The notes: generated by a model not told the origin, from the letters alone. A stretch of 64,000 nucleotides of DNA from JBBQZU01 sp038207425 (GCA_038207425.1 JBBQZU010000015.1:31146-95145); one strand, 5' to 3'. Positions 53,517 through 62,347 are shown, numbered from the stretch's first letter. Translations and numbers: made by a program.

Positions 53517-54965
53517 TTACAGTCCGAATCCGAAATATTCCGGAATTCCGCTTTTATTTATTCCCTCTACCAAAACGCCTCCTGTTTTGGCTCTGAGTAT
53601 TTGGTGCACTTCTTCGGGTGTCGATACCGGCTGTTTGTCAATGTGGGTTATTATAAAACCCTGTGGTACTCCGGCGTTCAAAAGTTTACCGGTTGTAATT
53701 TCGGATATTTTCACGCCATTCGCAATATTAAGTCTTGCTTTTTCTTCGTCACTTAATGGTACCAATGTGGCTCCAAATATCTTAGTGAATTCTGCTTCAC
53801 TTCTTTTTTTCAAATCCGTGTTTCCGAGACGGTCACGAAGGACTACACTAAACGATTTCATGTCATTTTCACGTAGCACTTCTACATTTATTTTATCGCC
53901 GGGGCGGTATTTGCCTATCTGCTCCTGAAGCTCAGTAACGTTGCGTACTTTTCTACCTTCTATAGTTGTTATCACATCGCCACTCTTCAGGCCTGCGTCA
54001 GATGCAGCGCCGCCATCAAGTAGCCCTTGAACATAAGCACCTTCAGAAATCTTGAGTTTATTGTCGGCTGCTATGGTTGGGTCTATATTGCTAATGTTTA
54101 CACCTATGTAGGCCCGTTGTACTTTTCCGAATTCAAGGAGGTCGGCAGTAACTTTTTGCACGATGCTTACAGGAATTGCAAAACTATAACCGCTATATGA
54201 ACCGGTTTGCGAAGCAATTGCCGTATTGATGCCCACGAGTTCACCTCGTTTGTTCACAAGCGCGCCACCGCTGTTGCCCGGGTTTACGGCTGCATCGGTT
54301 TGTATAAATGATTCCAAAGGAAATGAATCCTGACTAGGGTCGTAATTCAATATATTGATATTTCTGGCTTTGGCGCTCACAATGCCCGCTGTTACTGTGC
54401 TGGTTAGGTTAAAAGGGTTTCCTACAGCAAGCACCCATTCGCCAATTTGCAAAAAGTCGCTGTCGCCAAGTACAATGGCAGGAAGCTCTTTCTCCTCAAT
54501 TTTAATTAAAGCCAAATCGGTAGCGGGGTCGGCCCCGATTAAGGTTGCTTTATAGGTTCTATTATCGTTTGTCGTAATTTCTATATCGGCAGCATTGGCT
54601 ATCACGTGGTAGTTAGTAACTATATAACCGTCACCACTCACTATTACGCCGCTACCTGTGCTTTTTTGTTGTTGCTGATAATAGCGTTCACCTCCGAAAA
54701 ACTGGCTCCAGGGATTGTAATATTGCTTTGGCTGAAAGGTGGTGGTAACGTGTACTACAGCATCGACCGAGCGCTTGGCCGCTTCAGTAAAATCTACTGC
54801 ATCACTCGGGGCAAATAGCGCGGCTGGACTACCTGATACCTGAAACACCGGTGTAGAAGAATTACTGGTAAGGTTGGTGGGCTTTTCTACAAAATGGGCA
54901 TACAGTACTATAGATGCAAACCCACCCAAGATTGCTACCAAAGTTAACTTGAGAAACTGCTTCAT
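53517..54965 (-). CDS. degP: Periplasmic serine protease/chaperone DegP (HtrA)
   Basis: Envelope quality-control protease. N-terminal membrane/signal segment (LKLTLVAILGGFASIVLYAH). Trypsin-like domain with His in VTNYHVIANAADIE (about 121), Asp in DPATDLALIKIEE (about 150) and Ser in NPGNSGGALVN (about 232). Two PDZ domains follow: IGVNISNIDPTIAADNKLK ... AGLKSGDVITTIEG and a second near IANGVKISEITTGKLLNAG ... FIITHIDKQPV. A Gln/Tyr-rich LA-loop region (YYNPWSQFFGGERYYQQQQK) sits before the His. 482 residues. Confidence 0.95.
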   Translation of the reverse strand: MKQFLKLTLVAILGGFASIVLYAHFVEKPTNLTSNSSTPVFQVSGSPAALFAPSDAVDFTEAAKRSVDAVVHVTTTFQPKQYYNPWSQFFGGERYYQQQQKSTGSGVIVSGDGYIVTNYHVIANAADIEITTNDNRTYKATLIGADPATDLALIKIEEKELPAIVLGDSDFLQIGEWVLAVGNPFNLTSTVTAGIVSAKARNINILNYDPSQDSFPLESFIQTDAAVNPGNSGGALVNKRGELVGINTAIASQTGSYSGYSFAIPVSIVQKVTADLLEFGKVQRAYIGVNISNIDPTIAADNKLKISEGAYVQGLLDGGAASDAGLKSGDVITTIEGRKVRNVTELQEQIGKYRPGDKINVEVLRENDMKSFSVVLRDRLGNTDLKKRSEAEFTKIFGATLVPLSDEEKARLNIANGVKISEITTGKLLNAGVPQGFIITHIDKQPVSTPEEVHQILRAKTGGVLVEGINKSGIPEYFGFGL

Positions 54966-55018
54966 TTTTTCAAAGGTTTTAAGGTTGGAGTATCTAACAT
55001 CAGTGTGTACCTATTTCT

Positions 55019-55026
55019 TACCTTTG
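55019..55026 (+). promoter_or_regulatory. Possible -7 element of the lipoprotein-dapF-GNAT-mltG operon
   Basis: TACCTTTG matches TAnnTTTG exactly, 87 bases before the TTG start at 55113. No TTG at the -33 distance. The gap between degP and this operon is divergent; no good element was found for degP. Confidence 0.4.
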
Positions 55027-55112
55027 CATCGTTAATTAGTGTTAAGTACGAAAAAGATAAAACACTTCCACTTAGCATCAATATACATACCAAAAGAGAT
55101 AACCGGACATAG

Positions 55113-55856
55113 TTGAGAAAATTTGTCACATCCCTTGTAGTTTTGGCACTTGCAATCCTCATTATGGGTTGTGATGGTAGTTTTAAAAACAGCGATGGCA
55201 GTTCGGAGTACAATCCCAAAAGGCCGCCAGAAAGCAAGGATTTATCTGATAATAAAAAGCAGATTGCTAAAATTTCTGACACTTCATCAGATGTTGTCTC
55301 ACTGCCAGATTCAACAATAATGTTGATGGCCGGAATTGATAGTTCTGACACTAAAGCAATGCAGGAATTTGCCGCCCAGGCAGAAGGCATTGAGCTAGGT
55401 GATGACGAACCTGATCCTCTTGACGAATATGATGGTTACGAAAGTGAAGGTTATCTTGATTTGCCGAAAGGTGATGGGGTAGGGCGGGAACGTTTGCTTA
55501 ATGTATTGGCAGTAAAAGTGATAAACCCCAACATAAGAAACACAAAAGATTCAATTCTATATGTAGTAGAGCAGCGACTGGCAATTGTGCCTGAATCGAG
55601 CAAACGAATCGTTATAGTTGAAAAGTGGTTTTCGCCGGTGAACTTTAAAGGATACAAGTTCAATAGAAAGAAAATTTTGCTTTATGGTGTAGATAAAGAC
55701 CGACCGGTGGCAGTATACTTTTACCTTGAGAATTTCTATATTGCATTTGGTGAGCGGTTGTATGAACTTGATGAAACCACTGCTTACACGCCATTTTTTG
55801 CCGTAAAAGATTCCAGCCTTTCGCGCTACCTGCTGAACTATGAGCCTCGTCTTTGA
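55113..55856 (+). CDS. Putative lipoprotein of unknown function
   Basis: 247 residues, family not recognised. The start must be the TTG at 55113: an in-frame TAG immediately precedes it and the next in-frame ATG is inside the lipobox. It gives MRKFVTSLVVLALAILIMGC, with lipobox IMGC. A Ser/Asp/Lys-rich linker (about 20-110) ends in an acidic stretch (ELGDDEPDPLDEYDGYESEG). The C-terminal about 110 residues are a compact beta-rich domain (KRIVIVEKWFSPVNFKGYKF, RPVAVYFYLENFYIAFGERL). It overlaps dapF by 17 bp, so is translated with it. A longer minus-strand frame over its start is a shadow. Confidence 0.7.
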   Translation: MRKFVTSLVVLALAILIMGCDGSFKNSDGSSEYNPKRPPESKDLSDNKKQIAKISDTSSDVVSLPDSTIMLMAGIDSSDTKAMQEFAAQAEGIELGDDEPDPLDEYDGYESEGYLDLPKGDGVGRERLLNVLAVKVINPNIRNTKDSILYVVEQRLAIVPESSKRIVIVEKWFSPVNFKGYKFNRKKILLYGVDKDRPVAVYFYLENFYIAFGERLYELDETTAYTPFFAVKDSSLSRYLLNYEPRL

Positions 55857-56622
55857 AAAATATCAGGGCACAGGTAATGACTTTGTAGTTATTGACGACC
55901 GCAAACTTTCCTTCCCTGAAAATAATCTCGAATTCGTAATGCACATCTGCAACCGAAAATTTGGCGTGGGTTCTGATGGCCTTATGCTCATCCGAAATCA
56001 TCCTGACGCTGATTTTAAAATGGTATTCTTCAACCCTGACGGATCGAAGAGCCTTTGCGGAAATGGCAGCCGCTGTGCAGTGCATTTTGCCGAAAGGCTT
56101 GGCGTAGCAGGCACCAAAGGAACTTTTATCACTACGGATGGCTTGCATACCTATGAGATTATACAGGCTGATGGCAGAATCGCAATTAGCATGCATGATG
56201 TAGCCGACAGCAAAGTATTGAAAGGGCACAAATTTATTCATACCGGCTCGCCCCACCTTATAGTTGAAGTGAGTGATGTGGATAGCACCAATGTATTTGC
56301 TGAAGGAAGGGCGCTGCGTTACGATCGTTGCTTTGATTCAATGAATGGAGTGAATGTTAATTTCGTTGAGGAAATAAGTGCGGGATGTTTTGGCGTGCGC
56401 ACTTACGAAAGGGGTGTGGAGAACGAAACTTTATCATGTGGCACAGGAGTTACTGCTGTTGCCATCGCTATGGCCCTTGAAGGCAAAGCAATCGAAAGAG
56501 CAGAAATTCATACGCACGGTGGTGTGCTGGAAGTGCAGTTTCATCAAAACGGCAATAAATTTACCGGCATTAGGTTAATAGGTCCTGTACAACATGTTTT
56601 TTCAGGAGTACTACATGCTTGA
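55840..56622 (+). CDS. dapF: Diaminopimelate epimerase
   Basis: Converts LL- to meso-diaminopimelate for lysine and peptidoglycan synthesis, without cofactor, using two cysteines. N-terminal MSLVFEKYQGTGNDFVVID, first Cys in LCGNGSRC (Cys73), second in ETLSCGTGVTAVA (about 209). The turn MNGVNVNFVEE is typical. 260 residues. Overlaps neighbours on both sides (17 bp before, 8 bp after), so the unit is lipoprotein-dapF-GNAT-mltG, combining precursor synthesis with wall assembly. Confidence 0.96.
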   Translation: MSLVFEKYQGTGNDFVVIDDRKLSFPENNLEFVMHICNRKFGVGSDGLMLIRNHPDADFKMVFFNPDGSKSLCGNGSRCAVHFAERLGVAGTKGTFITTDGLHTYEIIQADGRIAISMHDVADSKVLKGHKFIHTGSPHLIVEVSDVDSTNVFAEGRALRYDRCFDSMNGVNVNFVEEISAGCFGVRTYERGVENETLSCGTGVTAVAIAMALEGKAIERAEIHTHGGVLEVQFHQNGNKFTGIRLIGPVQHVFSGVLHA

Positions 56623-57136
56623 AAATGAACTCATAAAACTCAGGGCGCTGGAGCCTGCCGATGTAGACAAGCTCTATATTTGGGAAAACAACCCTGCAAA
56701 CTGGAAGGTATCGCATACGCAGGCACCCTATTCAAGACATGTGCTGATGGAGTATATCAATTCGGCAGGCGATATATATACTGATAAGCAACTAAGGCTA
56801 ATCATTGAAACAAAACCTGGTAGAGAAGCCATAGGAGCCGTTGATCTTTTTGATTGTGATTTTAAAAACAGGCGTGTAGGAGTGGGAATTCTTCTGGATA
56901 ATGTAAACAGCCGGGGAAAAGGCTTTGGCAGCCAAACGCTTGAATTGGTTTTGCCATATTGTTTCCAATCCTTGGGTATGCATCAGGTGTACTGCAACGT
57001 ATTGGCCGATAATGTTGAAAGCCTGGCCCTTTTCGGAAAATATGGATTTGAGAAAGTTGGATTGAAAAAGAAATGGACATTGAATGAAGGACACTATTTC
57101 GATGAGTGGCTTTTGCAAAAGTTGAACAATTCATGA
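56615..57136 (+). CDS. GNAT family N-acetyltransferase (RimJ/RimL-like)
   Basis: Acetyl-CoA dependent acyltransferase. The ATG at 56615 (MLENELIKLRALEPADVDKL) matches the RimJ-like opening and overlaps the dapF stop; the one at 56594 is less likely. Motif A region RVGVGILLDNVNSRGKGFGS (acetyl-CoA loop as NSRGKGFGSQ), then HQVYCNVLADNVESLALFGK and YGFEKVGLKKKW. About 173 residues. Acceptor unknown; could be a protein N-terminus, an amino sugar or polyamine (SpeG-like). Confidence 0.85.
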   Translation: MLENELIKLRALEPADVDKLYIWENNPANWKVSHTQAPYSRHVLMEYINSAGDIYTDKQLRLIIETKPGREAIGAVDLFDCDFKNRRVGVGILLDNVNSRGKGFGSQTLELVLPYCFQSLGMHQVYCNVLADNVESLALFGKYGFEKVGLKKKWTLNEGHYFDEWLLQKLNNS

Positions 57137-58185
57137 GCAGAAGCAGCAAACGTAGATTGGTGCCGATATTTATTGCCATGCTCTTACTTGGTGGTGTTAT
57201 TGCCTTTGCATATGTTGCGTACAGGCTTGCATTTTCTCCCGCAGTTACGGTAAGAGCAACTTCTAGTTTTTATATACCCACCGGACATACTGAAGTGCAG
57301 GTGCTTGACGATCTGGTAAGTAAACGGTTCATTGACAAACCCCGGATTCTAGCCCTTATCTTCAAACAAAAAGGCTATGCCCGCAACCTTGTGGTGCCCG
57401 GAAAATATACGCTGGAACAGGGAATGAGTCTGGTGCAACTTACCAACCACCTTCGCGCCGGCAATGGCGAGGTGGAAGTTAAAATCACCTTTAACAATAT
57501 GCGCAATCTGGCCGACCTGGCAGGGAAGGTTGCCAGAAATATTGAAGCAGACTCACTCTCATTGATAACGGTATTTCTAAACCCGGAAATTCAAGAAAAA
57601 TACGGTTTTGAATCATCCACATTTATATCCATGTTTTTGCCTGATACCTATAATGTTGAGTGGGATACGGATGCCGATGAGTTTCTTGAACGAATGGCAA
57701 AAGAATACAGAGATTTTTGGACCGAGGATCGAAAGTTACACGCTCAGAAATTGAGCCTTAGTCCGGGTGAAGTAACCACCCTGGCTTCCATTGTTCAGGC
57801 TGAGCAACAAAATATCGCTGATGAGCGCCCGGTAATTGCTGCACTCTATCTCAACAGGCTACGCATAGGTATGAGGCTTCAAAGCGACCCTACTGTGGTA
57901 TATGCTGTTGGCGATTTTAAAATAAATAGGGTTCTTTCAAAACACCTTATCGTCGACAGTCCTTACAATACATATATCTATGCCGGCTTACCGCCGGGAC
58001 CCATCAATATACCATCAAAAAAAAGTATAGATGCAGTGCTTTATCCTGACACCAATACGTATATCTATATGTGCGCTAAGGCCGACTTTTCAGGAAGACA
58101 TGCTTTTGCCACGAACCTCGATGACCACAACCGCAATGCTGCGGCTTTCAGAAAAGAGCTCAACAAAAGGGAAATTTTCAACTGA
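57133..58185 (+). CDS. mltG: Endolytic peptidoglycan transglycosylase MltG
   Basis: Inner-membrane endolytic enzyme that ends nascent glycan strands. The ATG at 57133 overlaps the GNAT stop (TCATGA); a GTG at 57106 is rejected. One N-terminal membrane helix (VPIFIAMLLLGGVIAFAYVA), a LysM-like region (TEVQVLDDLVSKRFIDKPRI), then the YceG catalytic domain: LASIVQAEQQNIADERPVIA (catalytic Glu near 225), MRLQSDPTVVYAVG and SPYNTYIYAGLPPGPINIPS. 350 residues. Confidence 0.94.
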   Translation: MSRSSKRRLVPIFIAMLLLGGVIAFAYVAYRLAFSPAVTVRATSSFYIPTGHTEVQVLDDLVSKRFIDKPRILALIFKQKGYARNLVVPGKYTLEQGMSLVQLTNHLRAGNGEVEVKITFNNMRNLADLAGKVARNIEADSLSLITVFLNPEIQEKYGFESSTFISMFLPDTYNVEWDTDADEFLERMAKEYRDFWTEDRKLHAQKLSLSPGEVTTLASIVQAEQQNIADERPVIAALYLNRLRIGMRLQSDPTVVYAVGDFKINRVLSKHLIVDSPYNTYIYAGLPPGPINIPSKKSIDAVLYPDTNTYIYMCAKADFSGRHAFATNLDDHNRNAAAFRKELNKREIFN

Positions 58186-58213
58186 TAGAATCCATAGATT
58201 TTGCATGAGATCA

Positions 58214-58229
58214 GGCACTTTAATGTGCC
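58214..58229 (+). terminator. Weak hairpin downstream of mltG
   Basis: GGCAC and GTGCC form a 5-bp stem around TTTAAT, 28 bases after the mltG stop. There is no T-run, so termination is doubtful. Nothing else was recognised in the 199-bp gap. Confidence 0.25.
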
Positions 58230-58384
58230 AGAAACATCAGAATTCAAGGTTCCTGCAAAACAGATTATTTGTTAATAAATAGGTTTATTCTCTTAATAGT
58301 GCCACATTTGCAGCCTTTTTGGCAGAATTGCACCATAAAATAGGTTGCACCTTGCCCAAGAAATAGAACTGTAATAAAATTACT

Positions 58385-58828
58385 ATGGCAAGGATAGCTG
58401 ACTACAAAAAGTTGATGGGCATCACCAATGCAGGCGATCTCAATGAGCTCAAAACTGTTTACCGCTCATTTATGAAAGCCAATCATCCCGACAAATTTCA
58501 AAATGAAGTTGAAATTGCAGAAGCTGAAGAGCGCAGCAAAAAATTCATTGAGGCGTACCACTTCCTCGTGAGCATCGCACCTGATACACGTGCTCGCAAT
58601 CTTGAATCATATACCGAAACAATTACCAATGCCCAGGTTTTAAATTTTGAGTATAAAACCGGGGTACTCACACTCGACTTTTCAGATGGAAGAAGCTTTG
58701 AATATTTCGATGTGCCCAGAGATATTTACAACAAACTCATCAACGCTGACTCGCGCACACGGTTTGCGCGCAGACGTATATGCAGCATATTTGTATATCG
58801 CAGTGTGAATCAGGCTGTGTTAGTGTAA
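58385..58828 (+). CDS. J-domain/KTSC-domain fusion protein
   Basis: 147 residues. Residues 5-70 form a DnaJ-type J domain: DYKKLMGITNAGDLNELKTV, then the HPD tripeptide (34-36) in MKANHPDKF and a helix (AEERSKKFIEAYHFLVSIAP). Residues 80-147 form a KTSC domain (QVLNFEYKTGVLTLDFSDGR, EYFDVPRDIYNKLINADSRT), a small fold of unknown role. The HPD implies DnaK stimulation; the KTSC part may bind the client. Stands alone, convergent with the broken acr3 with 18 bp between. Confidence 0.8.
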   Translation: MARIADYKKLMGITNAGDLNELKTVYRSFMKANHPDKFQNEVEIAEAEERSKKFIEAYHFLVSIAPDTRARNLESYTETITNAQVLNFEYKTGVLTLDFSDGRSFEYFDVPRDIYNKLINADSRTRFARRRICSIFVYRSVNQAVLV

Positions 58829-58846
58829 GTTCACTTCCGATAGATT

Positions 58847-59910
58847 TTACCGGAGTTTTAGCCCTGGCTGAAGCAATATTTCCCTTTTGTGCTTCGCTAA
58901 GTAACCATGGCTATTTGCAAACCGCACCAGCGATAGCATAATAGGTACTTCGATCAAAACCCCAACTAAGGTTGCCAAAGAGGCTCCCGACTCCAGTCCA
59001 AAGACAGCTATGGCTACCGCTACTGCCAGTTCAAAGAAGTTGCTGGCCCCTATCATGGCCGATGGAGCGCAGGTGCTGTAAGGCAGTTTTATCCACTTGC
59101 CGCTGTACCAGGCAATGAAGAATATGAAATACGTTTGAATGACAAGTGGTATGGCAATCAACAAGATATCCATGGGTTGAGCCACTATTTTCTCACCTTG
59201 AAATGCAAAGAGCAGGATCAACGTGGTAAGCAGCGCGAAAATGGAAATAGGTTTTAATTTCGGCAAGAAGGTATTCTTAAACCAATCAATTCCGTATTTG
59301 CCGATCAGGTACCTGTTTACAATATATCCCGCTACAAGAGGGATAAATACAAATGTGGCAACTGAAGTAATAAGCACCGCATAGGGTATTATAAAATCAG
59401 TAATTCCAAGCATCAATTGCACTATTGGAATAAAAGCGATGAGAATAATCAGATCATTTACCGATACCTGTACGAGGGTGTAATTCGGGTCGCCAGATGA
59501 GAGATAGCTCCAAACAAATACCATAGCAGTGCAAGGAGCCGCTCCAAGCAGGATTGCACCGGCTATATATATTTATTGGCTTGCTCGGGGGTAATCCATG
59601 CCTGCTAAATTTTCGTGAAAAAGAGCCATGCGAAAAAGGCCATGGTAAACGGTTTTACGACCCAATTGACAATTACTGTAAGACTTAGCCCACGCAGATT
59701 TTTGCCTGATTGCTTCAGCGATGTAAAGTCAATCTGGGTCATCATGGGAAATACCATCATTCAGATAAGTATAGCCACAGGAATATTTACATGATAAATC
59801 TCCCATGAAGATATTACCTGAATATCATCTTTTATAAAAGCACCCAACCCGATGCCAACTGCAATACACAAGATCACCCAATGTGTAAGGTATTTTTCGA
59901 ATTTTCCCAA
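58847..59910 (-). pseudogene. acr3: Broken Acr3-type arsenite efflux permease
   Basis: Arsenite/H+ antiporter of the Acr3 (BART) family. Reading from the TTG at 59910: LGKFEKYLTHWVILCIAVGI is a normal N-terminus. Two in-frame stops follow: TGA at 59763-59761 (in ILI*MMVFPMM, where family members usually carry Trp) and TAG at 59607-59605 (in FFTKI*QAWITPEQANKY). A shift in a TATATATA run (59564-59571) then breaks the frame; removing one TA restores ANKYIAGAILLGAAPCTAMV, which holds the essential Cys. From there to 58847 the frame is intact for about 240 codons. Last gene of the ars operon. Confidence 0.85.
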
Positions 59911-60011
59911 AACTCAGATTGTTTGATTCAGGTGAAATATTTTAGCGATAAATATTGAGTTTTTGCAGCGTTTGCCAGCGCAAAATACCTTGGGTATTAA
60001 AATCTTTAATT

Positions 60012-60674
60012 TCATGAAAAAGCAGTTTGTTCGTGGATTAGTTGCATTAGAAAGGTGATTTCGGCACCAATCTGACAGCACCTTTTGTAGTAGGTTTCCT
60101 CCTGATGCGGAGTGCCATCGCTTGTCTTCGGATCTTCATATGTAAGTGCAAAGCGCATCTCGGCTCCAACCACCATCGGGCAAGCTTCATCGGCATCAGA
60201 ACAGGTCATAACGGCGGCGAAATCTGATGATGGATTTTCAGCCGAATTGTACAGCTTTGAGTATGCTTTCAGGGTTTTAATATTTGGCCCCAAACCAATT
60301 TCATAGTGCGGATTAATTGGTGAGTCAGAACAAATAATTTCAAATCCCGCCATTCGCAAGGCATACACCGCTGCAGGGTTAAATGCCGTTGCTTCTGTAC
60401 CTCCGGAGTATATTGCAATATTATTCTGCAATCCAAACCGCCAGACCAAAGCAGCAGTCCAAAGCTGCGTCATATGGCTGCGGCGGCTGTTGTGGGTACA
60501 AATGAAATTCAAATGTGCCATTTGACCTTTATTCACCTTTCCGGAAATATAGTGGGCTAAATCGCCTATCAGATTTTTACGCTCATGTGCAATATCGTCG
60601 CATACTTCTGTGAACCGCGAAGCATGCGCTTCAATTGCCGGATACAACTGGTTAATGGCGGGAGGCAAATTCAT
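60012..60674 (-). CDS. arsC: Thioredoxin-coupled arsenate reductase (low-molecular-weight phosphatase fold)
   Basis: Reduces arsenate to arsenite. The CX5R loop is CTHNSRRS with Cys59, followed by the resolving cysteines Cys158 and Cys165 in TCSDADEACP, the arrangement of the S. aureus pI258 enzyme. An N-terminal extension of about 50 residues (INQLYPAIEAHASRFTEVCD) precedes the phosphatase fold, as in many Bacteroidota homologues. 220 residues. ATG overlaps the stop of the upstream DMT gene (ATGA). Produces the arsenite that the broken Acr3 can no longer export. Confidence 0.9.
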   Translation of the reverse strand: MNLPPAINQLYPAIEAHASRFTEVCDDIAHERKNLIGDLAHYISGKVNKGQMAHLNFICTHNSRRSHMTQLWTAALVWRFGLQNNIAIYSGGTEATAFNPAAVYALRMAGFEIICSDSPINPHYEIGLGPNIKTLKAYSKLYNSAENPSSDFAAVMTCSDADEACPMVVGAEMRFALTYEDPKTSDGTPHQEETYYKRCCQIGAEITFLMQLIHEQTAFS

Positions 60675-61039
60675 TTTTTGAAAATAAAATAAACGGCAAG
60701 TACAAGGAAAGCAAATCCAATAAGGTGGTTCATTTTAAATGGTTCATTTCGAAAAACCAGCATGGCAAAAATGCTGAATACTACGAGCGTTATTACCTCC
60801 TGAAGCACCTTCAGTTGCCAGATATCGAATGGACCGCCGTTGCCGATATAGCCGATTTTATTGGCCGGTACCTGCGCCATATATTCAAAGAAAGCTATAC
60901 CCCAACTAATAGCTGCTATACCGAAAATACCTACTTTGGCAAACATGTTCCAGTGGGCAAATTTCAGGTGTCCATACCAGGCAAGGGTCATGAAGGTATT
61001 TGACAAAATCAGCAAAAAGATGGTGTAGAACGTTTTCAT
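60671..61039 (-). CDS. DMT-superfamily small membrane protein (DUF486)
   Basis: 122 residues with four hydrophobic helices: FYTIFLLILSNTFMTLAWYG, NMFAKVGIFGIAAISWGIAF, ITLVVFSIFAMLVF and LIGFAFLVLAVYFIF. Matches the DUF486 pattern (TLAWYGHLKF ... FFEYMAQVPANKIGY ... PFDIWQLKVLQEVITL), related to EmrE-like exporters. Located between arsM and arsC, coupled to arsC by ATGA. Transport substrate is unknown; a role in arsenic efflux is inference from position. Confidence 0.85.
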   Translation of the reverse strand: MKTFYTIFLLILSNTFMTLAWYGHLKFAHWNMFAKVGIFGIAAISWGIAFFEYMAQVPANKIGYIGNGGPFDIWQLKVLQEVITLVVFSIFAMLVFRNEPFKMNHLIGFAFLVLAVYFIFKK

Positions 61040-61106
61040 TGTGCCATTGATTATTTGGAGATCAATAATAGCAAAATGTCACCAGGCTTCACACCCTTAA
61101 TTTATT

Positions 61107-61988
61107 CTAGCAGCAGCTGGATGCGGGGGAGCCACAATCAGAAACATCCGATATTTTCATTTTTTTCTTTCCTTGTTTTGAACCTTTCTTTTCGGCATAA
61201 ACCGTAATGCTGAAAATTCCGACGCCGCCGTTTTTGAATTGATCGATTACATGCGGATCCAAGTATTTCTCCAGAATGTCGTCAGGTATGATAATTGGCT
61301 TTTCTTTTTGTATTGACGCACTTGCGAAACCCGCATCGGCAATGCCTTGCGTATAGTCGCTCTTTTGTATTGCTCCTGACACGCACCCGGCGTACATTTC
61401 GGCGTCTTTTCGAAGTGCTTCGGGCAAATCGCCCACCAACACAATGTCGCTTATACTGAAATGACCACCCGGCTTGAGTACGCGGTATATTTCACGAAAA
61501 ACTGCCGGCTTGTCGGGTACAAGGTTCAACACGCAATTGCTCACCACCACATCCACTACCGAATCGGCAACAGGAAGATGCTCTATATCGCCCTGTCGGA
61601 ATTCCACGTTATTGTATCCGAGCTTGTCGGCATTATTTCGCGCTTTTTGGATCATGGTTTCTGAGAAATCCACACCTATCACTTTTCCTGTAGCACCGGT
61701 TTCATGACGGGCTACGAAGCAGTCGTTGCCGGCGCCAGAACCAAGGTCGAGCACAGTGTCGCCTTCCTGTATTTTCGCAAAGGCCGTAGGCAGGCCGCAA
61801 CCCAATCCGAGATCGGCTTCGGGGTTATAGCCTTTCAAATCGCTGTAATCGTCCATCATTATATTGTACACTTTATTGGATGAGTCGGTAGCACCGCAAC
61901 AACTTGAAGCATTTTGAGCTTTGCCCTGGTTTGCTATTTGTGTGTAGCGTTCTTTTACCATGGCTTTGGTTTCTTCGGGTGTGTTCAT
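61107..61988 (-). CDS. arsM: Arsenite S-adenosylmethionine methyltransferase
   Basis: Methylates arsenite with SAM. The ATG at 61988 (MNTPEETKAMVKERYTQIAN) is preferred; the TTG at 62012 would overlap arsR. Motif I is VLDLGSGAGNDCFVA. Cysteines at the positions expected for arsenic binding: SSCCG (30-31), VSNCVLNLVPDKP and AGCVSGA. The typical NIMMDDYSDLKGYNPEADLG and GLGCGLPTAFA segments are present. The C-terminus ends in a Cys pair (PASSCC). About 293 residues. Lies 14 bases after arsR. Confidence 0.95.
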   Translation of the reverse strand: MNTPEETKAMVKERYTQIANQGKAQNASSCCGATDSSNKVYNIMMDDYSDLKGYNPEADLGLGCGLPTAFAKIQEGDTVLDLGSGAGNDCFVARHETGATGKVIGVDFSETMIQKARNNADKLGYNNVEFRQGDIEHLPVADSVVDVVVSNCVLNLVPDKPAVFREIYRVLKPGGHFSISDIVLVGDLPEALRKDAEMYAGCVSGAIQKSDYTQGIADAGFASASIQKEKPIIIPDDILEKYLDPHVIDQFKNGGVGIFSITVYAEKKGSKQGKKKMKISDVSDCGSPASSCC

Positions 61989-62002
61989 GATTTTTTTTTG
62001 TT

Positions 62003-62335
62003 TTAACAGCAAGGGTTTGCCGGGTTGGTATATTTTGAAAATAGGTTATTGAAAAGTTCTGTGATAGCGGCCCATCGCACCGGATTCAAGCAGTAGCATA
62101 CTGACACACCTTCTATGGTGCCCTGAATAAGCTCCGCCTCGCGCAATTCGCGCAGGTGCTGACTTATGGTGGCCTGGGCAAGCCCAAGTTCATTTACGAG
62201 ATCGCTGCAAATGCAGGTTTTTGACTCCAACAGGTGCTGTATAATGGCAATTCTTGCCGGATGTCCAAGTACCTTGGCTATTCCAGCTAGCTCGTTTTGT
62301 GATTCTGTGAATAATTCAGTTCGTGTAACTCCCAT
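62003..62335 (-). CDS. arsR: ArsR/SmtB-family arsenic-responsive repressor
   Basis: Winged-helix repressor. Cys41 and Cys43 in the recognition-helix lead ESKTCICSDLVNELGLAQAT form the CxC metalloid site; the recognition helix is AQATISQHLRELREAELIQG. 110 residues. A Cys pair ends the protein (NPANPCC) as in ArsM, possibly a second metalloid site. First gene of the ars operon; an inverted repeat overlapping the promoter lies 13 bases before its ATG. Confidence 0.93.
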   Translation of the reverse strand: MGVTRTELFTESQNELAGIAKVLGHPARIAIIQHLLESKTCICSDLVNELGLAQATISQHLRELREAELIQGTIEGVSVCYCLNPVRWAAITELFNNLFSKYTNPANPCC

Positions 62336-62347
62336 GTCTGATAATAT

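Noticed and set aside
54962..55390. 142-codon minus-strand frame between degP and the lipoprotein gene
   Set aside because: It lies antisense to the lipoprotein gene, has no signal or domain, and its composition mirrors the sense gene. The plus-strand frame has a clear lipobox and couples to dapF.
59911..60011. Small ORF between arsC and acr3 (MKLKILIPKVFCAGKRC...)
   Set aside because: About 33 codons with no family resemblance, overlapping the arsC stop; a covariance or homology search would be needed to support it.
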